Notes under the pieces: model-generated
What the model saw: only the letters and a program-made list of their open reading frames with translations
Databases searched by the model: none
What the model was told of the DNA's origin: nothing
Shown: piece after piece, positions 49,577 through 60,440 of the stretch
Layout: the number at the start of each line of letters is the position of its first letter
How positions within the stretch are numbered: position 1 is the stretch's first letter
NCBI GenBank assembly: GCA_049999805.1
Contig: JBNGIO010006079.1
Span: forward strand, 130,203 to 194,202
Length of the DNA: 64,000 nucleotides
Reading direction: 5' to 3'
DNA from: Folioceros fuciformis
Lineage: Eukaryota; Anthocerotophyta; Anthocerotopsida; Anthocerotales
Made by a program: the position numbers and the translations under genes

Positions 49577-51072
49577 CGAACGTGATTAGCACGTTCCTGC
49601 CTCACGACATGCAATCATCTCTCTTACAACTCCCTGCAGGATGAGCTTTTGCTACAACGTAACAGGTTGGACACGGGCAGCATGCTGTTAAATGCGTGTT
49701 TGCTCCCTAGTCACTGCAGCTTGAGTGACTTGGTCTGTCTGCGCATCCCAAGGCGCTGGGAGCTTTGGATACCACTCACATCTGGAGTGCGACCTCGACA
49801 GAGTGTTTATGAAGGTTGAGGAACCTTCGAAAGCGACCTTTGCACTCGGGCCAAGGCAGTCCACGCAGCGTCCGAGAAATTGGAGTGGTGATATGGCCTG
49901 ACTTTGGAACGGCCACAGTCCGGTATACTGGTCTGCAATTCTGTGCATTCACGAAGAACATAGTTGTGGGCTAACGAGACCATGATCTGAGTATCCAACT
50001 TGCATGCAATTCAAAATCCTTTGGTGGGGAACTGTGCCTTGAGCATGTATACTTGTGGAGCTCGGCTAGTAGAGTCGGGAAAGCAAATGTTTTCACTTGG
50101 TTGTTCACGAACTCTGATCTTCGAATTTTAGGAAACCCAATGAGGCTGTGCTTTGAGATGCGCTGCTCGGATGTGTCACAGTGAGGCGTGTGCATCACGG
50201 CATGTATGTGTAGTTGCAGATTGTCTGCGAGAGCTGCTTACAGATATAAAAGATGGACCACCTTCCTCTGCACAGCCTGTGTTTGGGCTGCTCTGCAACG
50301 GCAACTCTGGAATGAAAATTCTGAGGCTGCTCTACGACACCAACTATCGGGCTTGCCACACGAACTTCAACGTTTAATGAAAATGTGAAGAAATGAACAA
50401 GGGTTCAATTCTTCGGTGTTTGCCNNNNNNNNNNNNNNNNNNNNNNNNNNNNNNNNNNNNNNNNNNNNNNNNNNNNNNNNNNNNNNNNNNNNNNNNNNNN
50501 NNNNNNNNNNNNNNNNNNNNNNNNGTCCGTCGTCTGATTCTTGCTTGCCTTCTCAAGGCCCCGGTGTCTTACATTATGGCATGCATGTGCACTCAGATCC
50601 ATGCTTCCCCGACCGTTTAGTACGAGACCTTGTGGAGTAAGTAGAGGATTCCGATTCCCTCTATGACAATCCATGGCTGATTGTTTTTGACATGTTGGGT
50701 GGCTCTTGTTGGGTGAGATGTCTGATCTGACCCTTGTAGTCAGACTTCTCGCCGCGAGATCCTCCTTATTCCTCCTCGCTCCTCTCGATCAACCTTTACC
50801 GGGAAGGCCTCATCGGTTATGGGATTCAACAGGTTACGAGCTCCATACCATCTCTTTCCAACAACACTCCGTCGTGGCTTCACCTGTTAAGACTCCAACA
50901 TAGAGCTACCCTTAACATTTCTGGTCATCGGAACGCAAGAGTCCTCAGTAAGCAGCGGCAGGGACGTCACTACACATTGCATTCTGTTTTCCCTGGGTAT
51001 GACGCAGACCATGGGTGGCCGCTTATCTTGAAGTGCAGCCTGGAGTGTGCTAGCGGGGCTTCACATTGGATT
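49577..51072. other. Intergenic with a second 100-N gap (50425-50524)
   Basis: RPA49 3' flank and PPR upstream region. From about 50740 a frame without ATG runs into the PPR coding frame, and a separate frame at 50718-50900 starts with ATG and a hydrophobic Leu/Arg-rich stretch. Either could hold the true N-terminus, but no splice join is convincing. Confidence 0.45.
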
Positions 51073-54000
51073 ATGGGGAGTACGAAAAATGTTGTTGGGT
51101 CCATCAGCGCTGGCAGAGGGAGCGTTCTCAGTGATTCACATCAACTAGGGGCGGATACTTGGGCTGTGCTAATCTCAGGGTTTGCCAATTCCGGGCAAGC
51201 TAGACAGGCTCTGGAAATCTACGAGGAAATGCGGCAAGATGGAGTTGAGGCAAAGCCACATACCCTTGTGGATTTGTTGAAGGCTTGCACTTGCTTGTTG
51301 GACTTGAAACGTGCCAAGCGGATTCACGCAGACGTGGTAAGAAGTGGTCTCGAGACAGATTTGTATGTGGGCACGATGCTTGTAAATACTTACGCGAAAT
51401 GTGGAAGCGTGGAGAACGCTAGGCGGGTGTTTGAGGAAATGCCCCATCGAGATGTGGTATCCTGGAATGCCATGATAACGGGGTATTCCCAGATGGGCAA
51501 GGGTGAAGAGGCTTTGAACCTGTATACAAGGATGCAACAGGAGGGTGTGGTCCCCACTGACAGAACATATGTCGGGGCACTAAAGGCTTGCAGTAGCATA
51601 GTAGAATCGAGGGAGGAAAACGGTGGTGATCTGACGCTTGTTAGAGAACGATGCCTGGATACTGTGAGGGCAATTCATGGTGCGGTCCAAAAGGGTAGGT
51701 ATGAGTCGAATGTGTTTGTGGGAAACATGCTAGTGGATGCGTATTGCAAATGTGGGAGCCTTGAGGATGCTGAACGGGTGTTTGAAGGAATGCCTGCTCA
51801 TTCTGTCGTTTCCTGGACTGCCTTGATGTTTGGGTATGCCCAGACGGAACAAGGTGAAGAGGCTTTGAAACTGTATAGGCGGATGAGAGAGGAAGGTGTG
51901 GTTCCCGACGACCGAGCATATGTCAGCGCACTCAAGGCTTGCAGTAGCATTGCCGAATTGTGGGAAAGCAATGGCAATGATGGACTATCGAGAAGGCAAC
52001 ACCTAGAAACTGTCAGATCCATTCACTCTGATATTCGCAGGGGAAAGTTAGAGCTGGATGTGTTTGTGGGAAACATGCTAGTTGATGCGTATGCAAAGTG
52101 TGGGAGCTTGCAAGATGCAAGGCAGGTGTTTGAGAAAATGCCACATCGTGACGTAGTTTCTTGGAACGCTCTGATCTTGGGGTACTCCCAAGCAGACGAG
52201 GCTGAGAAGGCTGAGGAGGCCTTGCAGTTGTACACACGCATGCGACAAGAAGGTGCCAGTCCTAACAACCGGACGTACGTTGGTGCACTGAAAGCTTGCA
52301 TTGTCATCGGAGGATCAGGAAATGGGATTGTTAAAGAAAAATGCATGGAAACTGTGACAGCAATACACGCAGACCTTGGCAATGAGAAGAGTGATTTAGA
52401 CAAGTTCGTAGGGGCAATGCTGGTGGATGCATATGCGAAATGTGGGAGTCTGGCCAATGCCAGGTTGGTATTTGATAAAATTCCTCATCGTGATGTAGTG
52501 GTGTGGACCGCCATGATTTTGGGATGTGCACAGATGGAGAAGGGGGAAGAGGCTTTACAGCTCTTTAATCAGATGCAAAAGGAAGCCGTGATCCCAAACG
52601 AGCGAACATATCTTGGTGCACTCATGGCTTGCAGTAGCATTGCAGAACGTGAGAACACAGAAGGCAATGCTGAAACACTCCTTAAACAAAATTGTTTTAG
52701 AACAGTGAAAGCCATCCACACAGATGTTGAGAGGGCCGGGCTTGAGTCGAACCGGTTCTTGGGGAACATGCTAGTGGATGCTTACTCCAAATGTGGGAGT
52801 CTGCAGGATGCTAGACGAGTTTTTGAAAGCATGCCTCAACGTGACGTGGTTTCATGGAATTCCATGATCATCGGCTGTGCCCAGATGGAGAAGGGTGACG
52901 AGGCTTTGCAGTTGTTTGCAAAAATGAAACAGGAGGGCGTCGTCCCAAACGACCGAACATACGTAGGTGCCCTCAACGCCTGCGGTAGTGTGGCCGCTCT
53001 GGAGAAAGGGAAGGAAATTCATGCCCAGATTTTAAACGCTGGCTTGGACGCTGGCTCCTTCATGTGTAACAGTTTGATAGATATGTATGGCAAATGCTCG
53101 AGCATGGAGGTTGCCCGGCAGTTGTTTGAACTGATGCTCGTCAAAGATATCGTGGCGTGGAATTCCTTGATAGGTGGGTATGCCAGACAGGGGGAAAGTG
53201 AAGCTGTCTTCGAGCTGTTTGACAGGATGAGGCAGGAGGGTGTACAGCCCAACGAGATCACGTTTGTGGGTGTCCTCATTGTATGCAGTCATGTGGGTCT
53301 GGTGGACAGAGGACAGCAGTACTTCGAGGCTATGAGCAAGGAATTCGGCCTCACTCCTACTATCCAACACTACAACTGTATGGTGGATCTGCTCGGCCGT
53401 GCAGGCCAGGTATGCAAGGCCATGGAGACTGTGATGACGATGCCCGTCCAGTGTGACAGTGCAGTCTGGAAATGTGTCCTTGGGGCATGTCAAAAATGGG
53501 CAAACGTGGAGCTTGGAAGGCAGGCATTCGAATATGCTACCAGGTTGAATGCAAGTGATGCTGCACCCTATCTTCTAATGTCAAACATCTATGCTGCAGC
53601 TCACATGCCGGAGGAGGCAAGGAAGGTGCGGGCCATGCGAGTGAACTCACAAGCAAGGAAGGAACCAGGACGCAGTTGGTGGATGGATATGTGCGGAAAT
53701 GCCCACGTGTTCGTAGTCGGGGATCAAATCTCTCCAAACCAACCTAAACCTGTATGCCCAATTGGTACAACTTCTGTAGAGAATGAACAAGAACACATAC
53801 CAGTCGGGAAATTCTCTCTGTGTTGTAGGAGAAGAAGAAGCAGAGTGACATACTTGCATTGTCATATTCGTTCAATCACGGACTTATCTCTTAGTAAAGG
53901 AGGAATTCCTTATTCTCGACTACCCGTCCGCTACCTATGTTCTGGGATCCCAAACGTGTTTCATTCTTTCTCCGTCGGTCCTTGTCATAGGTGTGTGCCT

Positions 54001-54075
54001 GGATTCCTATTCCTACGCAAGCAATCAGTAGGCCTTGAGATTCGCTTAACTCCGACCAATTCGATTGGTCCTTGA
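51073..54075 (+). CDS. PLS-class PPR protein, E+ cut by unrelated tail
   Basis: Largest of the loop-expanded PPR family; 1000 residues from the ATG at 51073 (the frame is open farther upstream but lacks ATG). PPR triplets run from TWAVLISGFANSGQARQALE to the E motifs HYNCMVDLLGRAGQVCKAM and YLLMSNIYAAAHMPEEA, then E+ (EPGRSWWMDMCGNAHVFVVGD). Four L-type motifs have the inserted loop ending in (C/H)xxTVxxIHxDV, one of them partly shortened. After VVGDQ (about 53730) resemblance to its paralogues ceases: the expected HPDSQDVYAKL-type end is replaced by about 113 residues of Cys/Arg/Ser-rich, low-quality reading frame up to the TGA at 54075. This suggests a foreign insertion or rearrangement at the 3' end. 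Still potentially functional, because the PPR and E tracts are intact. Confidence 0.83.
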   Translation: MGSTKNVVGSISAGRGSVLSDSHQLGADTWAVLISGFANSGQARQALEIYEEMRQDGVEAKPHTLVDLLKACTCLLDLKRAKRIHADVVRSGLETDLYVGTMLVNTYAKCGSVENARRVFEEMPHRDVVSWNAMITGYSQMGKGEEALNLYTRMQQEGVVPTDRTYVGALKACSSIVESREENGGDLTLVRERCLDTVRAIHGAVQKGRYESNVFVGNMLVDAYCKCGSLEDAERVFEGMPAHSVVSWTALMFGYAQTEQGEEALKLYRRMREEGVVPDDRAYVSALKACSSIAELWESNGNDGLSRRQHLETVRSIHSDIRRGKLELDVFVGNMLVDAYAKCGSLQDARQVFEKMPHRDVVSWNALILGYSQADEAEKAEEALQLYTRMRQEGASPNNRTYVGALKACIVIGGSGNGIVKEKCMETVTAIHADLGNEKSDLDKFVGAMLVDAYAKCGSLANARLVFDKIPHRDVVVWTAMILGCAQMEKGEEALQLFNQMQKEAVIPNERTYLGALMACSSIAERENTEGNAETLLKQNCFRTVKAIHTDVERAGLESNRFLGNMLVDAYSKCGSLQDARRVFESMPQRDVVSWNSMIIGCAQMEKGDEALQLFAKMKQEGVVPNDRTYVGALNACGSVAALEKGKEIHAQILNAGLDAGSFMCNSLIDMYGKCSSMEVARQLFELMLVKDIVAWNSLIGGYARQGESEAVFELFDRMRQEGVQPNEITFVGVLIVCSHVGLVDRGQQYFEAMSKEFGLTPTIQHYNCMVDLLGRAGQVCKAMETVMTMPVQCDSAVWKCVLGACQKWANVELGRQAFEYATRLNASDAAPYLLMSNIYAAAHMPEEARKVRAMRVNSQARKEPGRSWWMDMCGNAHVFVVGDQISPNQPKPVCPIGTTSVENEQEHIPVGKFSLCCRRRRSRVTYLHCHIRSITDLSLSKGGIPYSRLPVRYLCSGIPNVFHSFSVGPCHRCVPGFLFLRKQSVGLEIRLTPTNSIGP

Positions 54076-54683
54076 GACTTGATTCCCCGCCGCCTACCGT
54101 GGTGGTTGGCTTTTGAAGTTCATGAGTTCTGTGATTCTTGAATCTGCCAGCGCGAATCGCCGTGACCCACACCGTCAGTGACGGCCTTATCTTGATGCGA
54201 CGGGAAAACTGTCAAAAGTTGTCAACCTCAGCGATGAAGCCATGTAACATTAGACGACATGATCACGACACCAGAGCGCAGCGAGCCCGTAGCCGAGATT
54301 TGTTGGATTGTAGCCGTGGTAATCACGAGAGTAGCGTGCACACCTAGAGGCTCTGTTGTACGCACTGGAGCAACTCATTGCACCACCACAGCAGTTGGTG
54401 ATGGATGACGACTGGCTGTTGTGGAGTAGCAGAACGAAGGCAGATGATTCGAGAAGGACCGCATCGCAGCGTCACGTGTAAGCGGGACGCGGGAATAATG
54501 CTGGACTAGTACAAACTTTGTGGTTTCTAGACTGGATTGTGAGGCCAGTGTTAGAGCCCGGCTTGCCCTGTCGGGCGCCAGGATGAACAGGTTCAACGAA
54601 TGCAGGCGGCAGTGACCCGAGATGCAACCAGGCCTGTAAAGCCCTAGTCACAGATGCAACTAGGCTGGGAATGCTGCAACCTC
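54076..54683. other. Intergenic upstream of Lhcb
   Basis: No gene seen. The leftmost part continues the foreign sequence behind the PPR gene. Confidence 0.45.
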
Positions 54684-54753
54684 ATTGGCCTCGCGGGATT
54701 ACCGTCAGTGCATGAACCTAGCCACGCTGGGATAATGGAAGAAAACGTATATA
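54684..54753 (+). promoter_or_regulatory. Lhcb light-regulated promoter core (CCAAT - GATA - TATA)
   Basis: ATTGG (inverted CCAAT) at 54684-54688, an I-box-like GGGATAATGG with GATAA at 54731-54735, and TATATA at 54748-54753, about 97 bp before the ATG. The CCAAT-GATA-TATA order is known from light- and clock-regulated angiosperm Lhcb promoters; its function here is inferred. Confidence 0.5.
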
Positions 54754-54849
54754 CAGGCGTCCAAGTGTACCCTCCTGCAGCAGCTGACTTGTCTCGTCTT
54801 GCTCACTCCGGGCTACAGCTCCCGCTGTGCATCCAGTAGTGGGACAGCC

Positions 54850-56144
54850 ATGACGGCCATTTCCGCCTCCATCAGCAGCTCCACCTTCGCAGGCCAGTCC
54901 GTGCTCAAGGGCGCCAGCGAGCTTTCCCGGAAGGTTCATGGCGGCAAGGCCGTTGAGTCGAGGATCACCATGAGGAGGACAGCCAGCTCCAAGCCCGACA
55001 GCATCTGGTAGCCCTGTTTACTTGCTCCTCAATTTGCTGCAGCTGTGCACTGTAGTCTTTCGATGCAATGCAATGACCTCTTCATTCATTCTACGAGATA
55101 CTTGCCTCCGCGCAATGGATTCTCCACTTTGATTGCATCCCAACGTTTCCAGCTTCTTGTTTTCCTCCGTGCAGTAGATTTTCCCCTCTTCTTGCTCAGG
55201 TTAAAGGTCTACGTATTCACCGCCTTGACCTTTGCGCAATGGACTCTCTTTTCTATCTACTCTTTCTCTATCTGTTGTGGCGTAGATGCTATCTACAATG
55301 AGCTTATGCCCTTGGCTGCGTTATACTCGCGTTCAAGTGCTTTGCTCCTCCTCAATGAGCTGCGTTTGTTACCCTCTCACCTAGACCATGGGATGCAATC
55401 GTCCAGACCTGTTCGTTCTTGAATGCATCGAGCTAGCCAGCCATGAGACATGCAACGCGATCTAAATCAAGGAACACGGATCTTGCTTGTAGGTACGGCC
55501 CAGACAGGCCCAAATACCTGGGCCCGTTCTCCGGCGAGCCCCCGAGCTATCTGAAGGGAGAATACCCCGGCGACTACGGCTGGGACACAGCCGGTCTGTC
55601 GGCCGACCCCGAGACCTTCGCCCGGAACAGGGAGTTGGAGGTCATCCACTCTCGCTGGGCGCTTTTGGGAACACTAGGAATTGTGACCCCTGAGATTTTG
55701 GCGCTCAACGGGGTGCCGATCCAAGAACCGGTGTGGTTCAAGGCAGGCGCTGTCATCTTCTCCGAGGAGGGGCTGAATTACCTCGGTAACCCGGCTTTGA
55801 TACACGCGCAGAGCATTCTAGCGGTGCTGGCTGCTCAGGTGATTCTCATCGGCGCCGTGGAAGGTTACCGCATTGCAGGTGGTCCCTTGGGCGAGGTGAC
55901 AGACCCTCTCTATCCCGGGGGCGCCTTCGATCCTTTGGGCCTAGCAGACGATCCCGATGTCTTCGCCGAGCTGAAAGTGAAGGAGATCAAGAATGGCAGG
56001 CTGGCACAGTTCTCTGCCTTCGGATTCTTTGTGCAGGCCATTGTAACTGGCAAGGGCCCCATCGAGAACCTGTTGGACCACCTTGCCGACCCCGCCAACA
56101 ACAATGCCTGGGCTTACGCTACCAAGTTCGTGCCGGGGAACTAG
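54850..56144 (+). CDS. Light-harvesting chlorophyll a/b protein of LHCII (Lhcb1/Lhcb2 type)
   Basis: Main antenna apoprotein of photosystem II in thylakoids. Exon 1 54850-55007, exon 2 55493-56144; 269 residues. Exon 1 encodes a Ser/Ala-rich chloroplast transit peptide ending near [13 protein letters not shown]. The intron lies inside the Trp codon of [15 protein letters not shown], a position I recall from Lhcb2-type genes. The Thr in RRTASS corresponds to the state-transition phosphosite. Helix B has [15 protein letters not shown] (ExxxxR chlorophyll ligand pair), helix [20 protein letters not shown], and helix [31 protein letters not shown], with [10 protein letters not shown] closing. [10 protein letters not shown] has Gln and Ala where most LHCII have Met and Met. 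Lhcb1 versus Lhcb2 is not settled. Confidence 0.96.
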
Positions 56145-56703
56145 ACTGTTCCTCCTACACCGTGTTAACTCGATAGAAGCAAGCACGTTCGGAATCACAT
56201 TTGTCCGGACGGAGCGCGTAGTTTAGCGAAATGCCTTTTGTACAGCGTCGCTCCACAATAATGTACACACTGTGAATGTGCTTTGCCTATGAAGTTCTAT
56301 CAACCGCTGTGCAACTTTGTCCCACTGCCGTCCATTGCATATCTCATTCCCGTGGGAAACTGAAAATATGTAATATTTTTTATCCACAAACTTTATAGAC
56401 ATACTTTATTAAAGCTCAATATCATGTCAAAATGACATACCATCATATGTAAATAAACTATATACTATATATGTATATTATACATGATATTATTTTATCA
56501 ATACAAGTAGACGTTCTAGGTTATTTTGCAAGCTCACAATTAAGTTGATCTTGATGTCTCCTTGAGATTACATAATGCATATAGATTGTGAACCTAGCTA
56601 CTTGTGTTGTTACACTTCAAGAAAGGCAAAGGGCAACACCTTTTGAGAGGATATTGCTTAGCTTCCCTACTAAGTGTCTGAAATCGAGCTTCCTTGATCC
56701 AAA
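56145..56703. other. Lhcb 3' flank passing into AT-rich DNA
   Basis: 3' UTR to about 56340, then AT-rich sequence like the 2.6-5.1 kb island. No gene seen. Confidence 0.5.
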
Positions 56704-57051
56704 ATGGAACGTAACCTTGGGGAAGACAAATCGGTGAGCGAAATTCTTAACCAAGCTAATGAAGTGATGTGGGATAAGACTTGCATAGATGCTAGTCATC
56801 AACAACCATGCAACACAATCTGTGAACAAACCATTCGTGGCAAACCACATAGGATTGAAGTTAGCGAACGACAATGGAGTGCAAGTCATGAAGAAGCTAT
56901 AATAGCATGTAGACAACCATGTCTATGGAACTTTATGCACAAATTAGAGATGATCAACTATGGATTGAAGCAAGTAAACAGCCATGGACAGCCTGTGCAA
57001 GGGAACAACCATGGACTAGTGCAAGTGAACAGCAATGGAATGTTGAACAGC
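56704..57051 (+). pseudogene. Asn/Gln/His-rich ORF cut by the copia LTR
   Basis: ATG at 56704 opens 116 codons; the last falls in the LTR (stop at 57052-57054), so the natural 3' end is lost. The protein is Gln/Asn/His/Cys-rich with an internal near-repeat (GLKQVNSHGQPVQ / HGLVQVNSNGM). No domain recognised. Its composition and AT-rich setting recall the Gln-rich gene at 3273. Confidence 0.4.
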
Positions 57052-57240
57052 TGAGATTATAAACAGTACCAAAGAAGCAAGGGCAGAAAGGCAATATCAA
57101 TCATTATGTGTAAGAAGACCTACAAATATGTCAAGGGGCATAAGTAGTTATAACTGCTAGTCTATCCCTAACTACCTAAGATGTAACCCTAAGTACATAC
57201 TAACAATGTATATAATAAGTAATTATTATTTTTCCTAACA
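57052..57240 (-). repeat. 3' LTR
   Basis: 189 bp, TG...CA on the minus strand (TGTTAGGA to ATCTCA); 4 mismatches to the 5' LTR. Confidence 0.93.
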
Positions 57241-57250
57241 CTCCCACTCA
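57241..57250 (-). other. Polypurine tract
   Basis: TGAGTGGGAG on the minus strand abuts the 3' LTR, the plus-strand primer position for LTR elements. Confidence 0.8.
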
Positions 57251-57441
57251 TTGTGTACGTATGTCTTAGCGATACGCCCACCGAACCTGTCCAGAATAGA
57301 ATAACCCAAAATCGTCCACTCAAGTGTACCAGCAGAACGGGTTCTCTGCACGCGTACAGCAGTGACTGTCCCGTGCGACATAAAATTCACAGCGCCCAGC
57401 CGCAATTCGCATCCCTAATCTCTGCATCAGCTGGACAGAGT

Positions 57442-58418
57442 TGGAGCATCCACAGCTGGTGAAGATGGCGAACGATGGCGCGTCCAGGACTTCTGCTCGT
57501 CAACAAGACACCACAGTCTTCAAAGAGGAGATCACAGAGAAACGCCAGCTGCCACACACCGCTACGTCGACTACAGCACCACCTCGAAACACAGTCCAGG
57601 GGTTTGCATCAGCTGCAGAGGAGAGACTGCCCGCTTGAGTGGTAGAGTTCCTTGCACCACGTCCAGTTCAGCCAAAAGCTCCAGAGTGCATCTGTGAGGC
57701 CGAAGCTCTCTTGTGCCCTCGACACGGCAAAATTCCAAAATGGGTGCAACAGTCAGGCTTTGAAGGCAACTCAGCGCTGCTGGTGGCCAGTGTGCAGAAT
57801 TCCAGGAGTCTGCACCTGAGGAACCTGTTGACGCTCCCACTTTTGCTCACAAGCGCTTCTCACCGCGTGGTCCTTTGAATGCAGTGAAAGCTCTACCACA
57901 GGAGGAGGACGAATACATCATGTTGCCTACGCCTCACAACCCAAGACCCTTCACACTGCCTAGAGGAAACCGGACCAGGACTGTGAGGTTGATAACAGAC
58001 GGCAACGGGATCAATGACCCTCTCACTCCTTAGACATACACCTGTATTGTGACTGGAATTACAATGATCAGAGAGGACTGGTTCAAGTGGGGTGGAGAGC
58101 ACGGAAACTTCATATCATTTTACAGTAAGTCACTCGCTCACCTCTGAATTGGTTTGCACACTATTGCTGTGCCTTGAGCATAAGCTGTGAACTTACAACC
58201 TAACTACAATGTCTGAACAGAGAATGCATGAGGAGGCTGGAGTGGAATATCCTATGGAAGACGAGGACACAGATGAAGAACCAACAGACCACAATTTTGA
58301 CTCCAACTTTCAGGAACTCCTTAGAAGGAATCAAAATGAGGACAGACCTAATCTGTTCTTTGGTGAGCCAGATAACAGTGGCTCAAACTCCGATAACAAT
58401 TCTGTGTCTAATTTCTAA
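57442..58418 (+). pseudogene. Antisense cargo coding remnant inside the copia element
   Basis: Between the RT gene and the 3' LTR the element's opposite strand shows coding-like sequence. Frame 1: from ATG 57442 through a TGA at 57636 to about 57770 (PRPVQPKAPECICEAEAL, CPRHGKIPKWVQQSG). Frame 2, shifted by one: from about 57770 to a TAG at 58031, then on to 58124 (EEDEYIMLPTPHNPRPFTLP, RTVRLITDGNGINDP, REDWFKWGGEHGNFISFY). A GTAAGT at 58125 and a CAG at 58218-58220 look like splice sites, although their phases do not match the next frame. That frame (58209-58418) is an acidic Asp/Asn/Glu-rich stretch ending SNSDNNSVSNF. No family recognised. Probably a captured gene or a decayed antisense ORF. 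Confidence 0.5.
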
Positions 58419-58485
58419 GTTATGAAATGCCAACATCTGTGTGTGACTCTGTGACACTTGCTGCAGTCAGGTGCTGCAGAGCTCT

Positions 58486-60440
58486 CTATCTTACAAGGTA
58501 AGAGGAGTCAAGGAATCCTATGGCTTCTTTGAATTGCACATGTTTCCCCTTAGGTAGAGCCTTCGTTAAAACATCTGCAGCATTCGAATCTGTAGGGATA
58601 TATTCGAGATGCACCTGTCCAGAAGATACTGCTTCACGAATGAAATGATGGTGCACTTCAATATGTTTTGTCCTCGCATGGAAGACTGGATTTTCAACCA
58701 GAGCCAAGGCACCTATGCTATCACAGTGAATTGTAGTAGGCTGCACCTGCTCTTGACCCAAATTTTTTAGTAGCCTCCGGAGCCATATGGCTTCCTTCGC
58801 TGCTTGTGTAAGAGCATAATACTCTGATTCAGTCGAGGACAACGAAACTGTGGTTTGCTTTTTCGAAGACCAGGTTATGGCACCGCCTGCCAGAAGAAAA
58901 ACATAAGCCGACATTGACTTCCTGGAGTCAGAATTTGCTGCCCAGTCAGCATCACAGTACCCTATCAAAGTAAGTGGCTCTCCTTTATGATGTTGCTTTG
59001 TATAATGAATGCCGTGACTACTTGTACCCTTCAGGTACCGTAGGATCCTTTTAACGGCAGACCAGTGTGTTCTGCCAGGTTGCTTAAGGAACTGTGAAGT
59101 AGTACTAACTGGCAACGCTATGTCTGGTCTCGTGTTATTGGAGCAGAAAATCAGCGAGCCAACGGCCTGTGCATAAGGTACGTCCTGCATTTCCTGTTTT
59201 TCTGAATCAGTCACTGGTGAATGCTCCAGTGTGAGTTTACTACCTGCTTCCATAGGAGTTGCAGCAGGTTTAGCCTCCGTGAGCTTATACTTATGTAGCA
59301 TATCAAAGATGTATTTTTCTTGATGGATAACCAGTGTGCCACTGGACTTATCTCGCAGGAGTTGAGTACCCAAACAGTAAGAGAGTTCCCCAACATCCAC
59401 CATATCAAATCTGCCAGATAAGAGACCTTTAACTCGGTTGATACCTTCAAGATTAGTACCAAGTAGAATACAGTCGTCTACGTACAAAGCTAACACCACA
59501 TAGCCTGTCTCCTGTTGCAGGAAGTACACATTAGAATCTGCATCACTCTTCTTGAAGCCGAGGTCACGTAGAAACTCATCAATGCACTGGTACCAAGCCC
59601 TTGGTGACTGTTTTAGACCGTAGATAGTTTTCAATAGTCTGCAGACCCAGTCCTCACGTCCCTTAGCTTCATAACCTTCTGGCTGCTGCATATAGATCTC
59701 TTCTTCCAGCTTACGATGCAAAAACGCAGTCTTCACATCCATTTGATGGATGAACAAGCTGAAAAATGCAGACATAGCAAACAGGGCACGTAGGGACTGT
59801 GCCTTAACAACGGGGGAGAAAGTGTCATTATAGTCGAGCCCTGGGACTTGAGAGAAACCCCTAGCCACAAGGCGAGCTTTGTACCTCGCTATAGTTCCGT
59901 CAGCCTTATACTTGAGTTTAAACACCCATTTGCTGCTGACAATCTTCCTCCCCTTAGGCGGGGGACAAAGCTCCCAAGTCTGATTGTGGATAAGAGAGTC
60001 ATACTCGGAGGTAATAGCTGCAATCCAATGACAAGAGTCGGGACCTGTGACTGCGTCCTCGTAGGATTGAGGTTCATAGCCAGGTTGGACAGTGACATGG
60101 ACAAATTCTCCCACTATCTCATTCGGGTTCACTCCCACTGCCCGAGGCACTCTCCTAGTACGCCAGTCCTTAGCCTCATAGGGTTGTTCAAGCCATTGGT
60201 CTCGTCCACGATGCACCCTTGCAGACCTTCTAGGCTGAGGAGGCATCACATACTCTACAGGGTCATCAACAACAAGTTCAGAATCATCAGCTGGAGGGGA
60301 TTCAGGCACACCATCGAAGGGATCATCTTCTTCAGCTAAATCTGAAGCAGCAGCAGGTGATCCAGGAGGATCCAGTGGAGGAACAGGGAGAGAATCTGGT
60401 GGGAGAGCAGGAGGAGGGTCTGGTGGGAGAGCACCTAATC
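58486..60440 (-). CDS. Copia reverse transcriptase - RNase H
   Basis: About 650 codons. A Pro/Asp-rich linker opens near 60440, after the frame break that separates it from integrase. RVT_2-type reverse transcriptase follows with YKARLVARGFSQ, QMDVKTAFLH and the catalytic YVDD (VVLALYVDDCILLG). RNase H then shows GYCDADWA, STESEYYAL and KHIEVHHHFIRE. The C-terminus is intact (DVLTKALPKGKH...). Product in the intact family: cDNA synthesis in virus-like particles. Confidence 0.95.

Noticed and set aside
57571-57840. Minus-strand 89-codon frame in the copia 3' region as an env-like ORF
   Set aside because: No membrane helix or signal peptide, and the opposite strand shows more coherent coding character.
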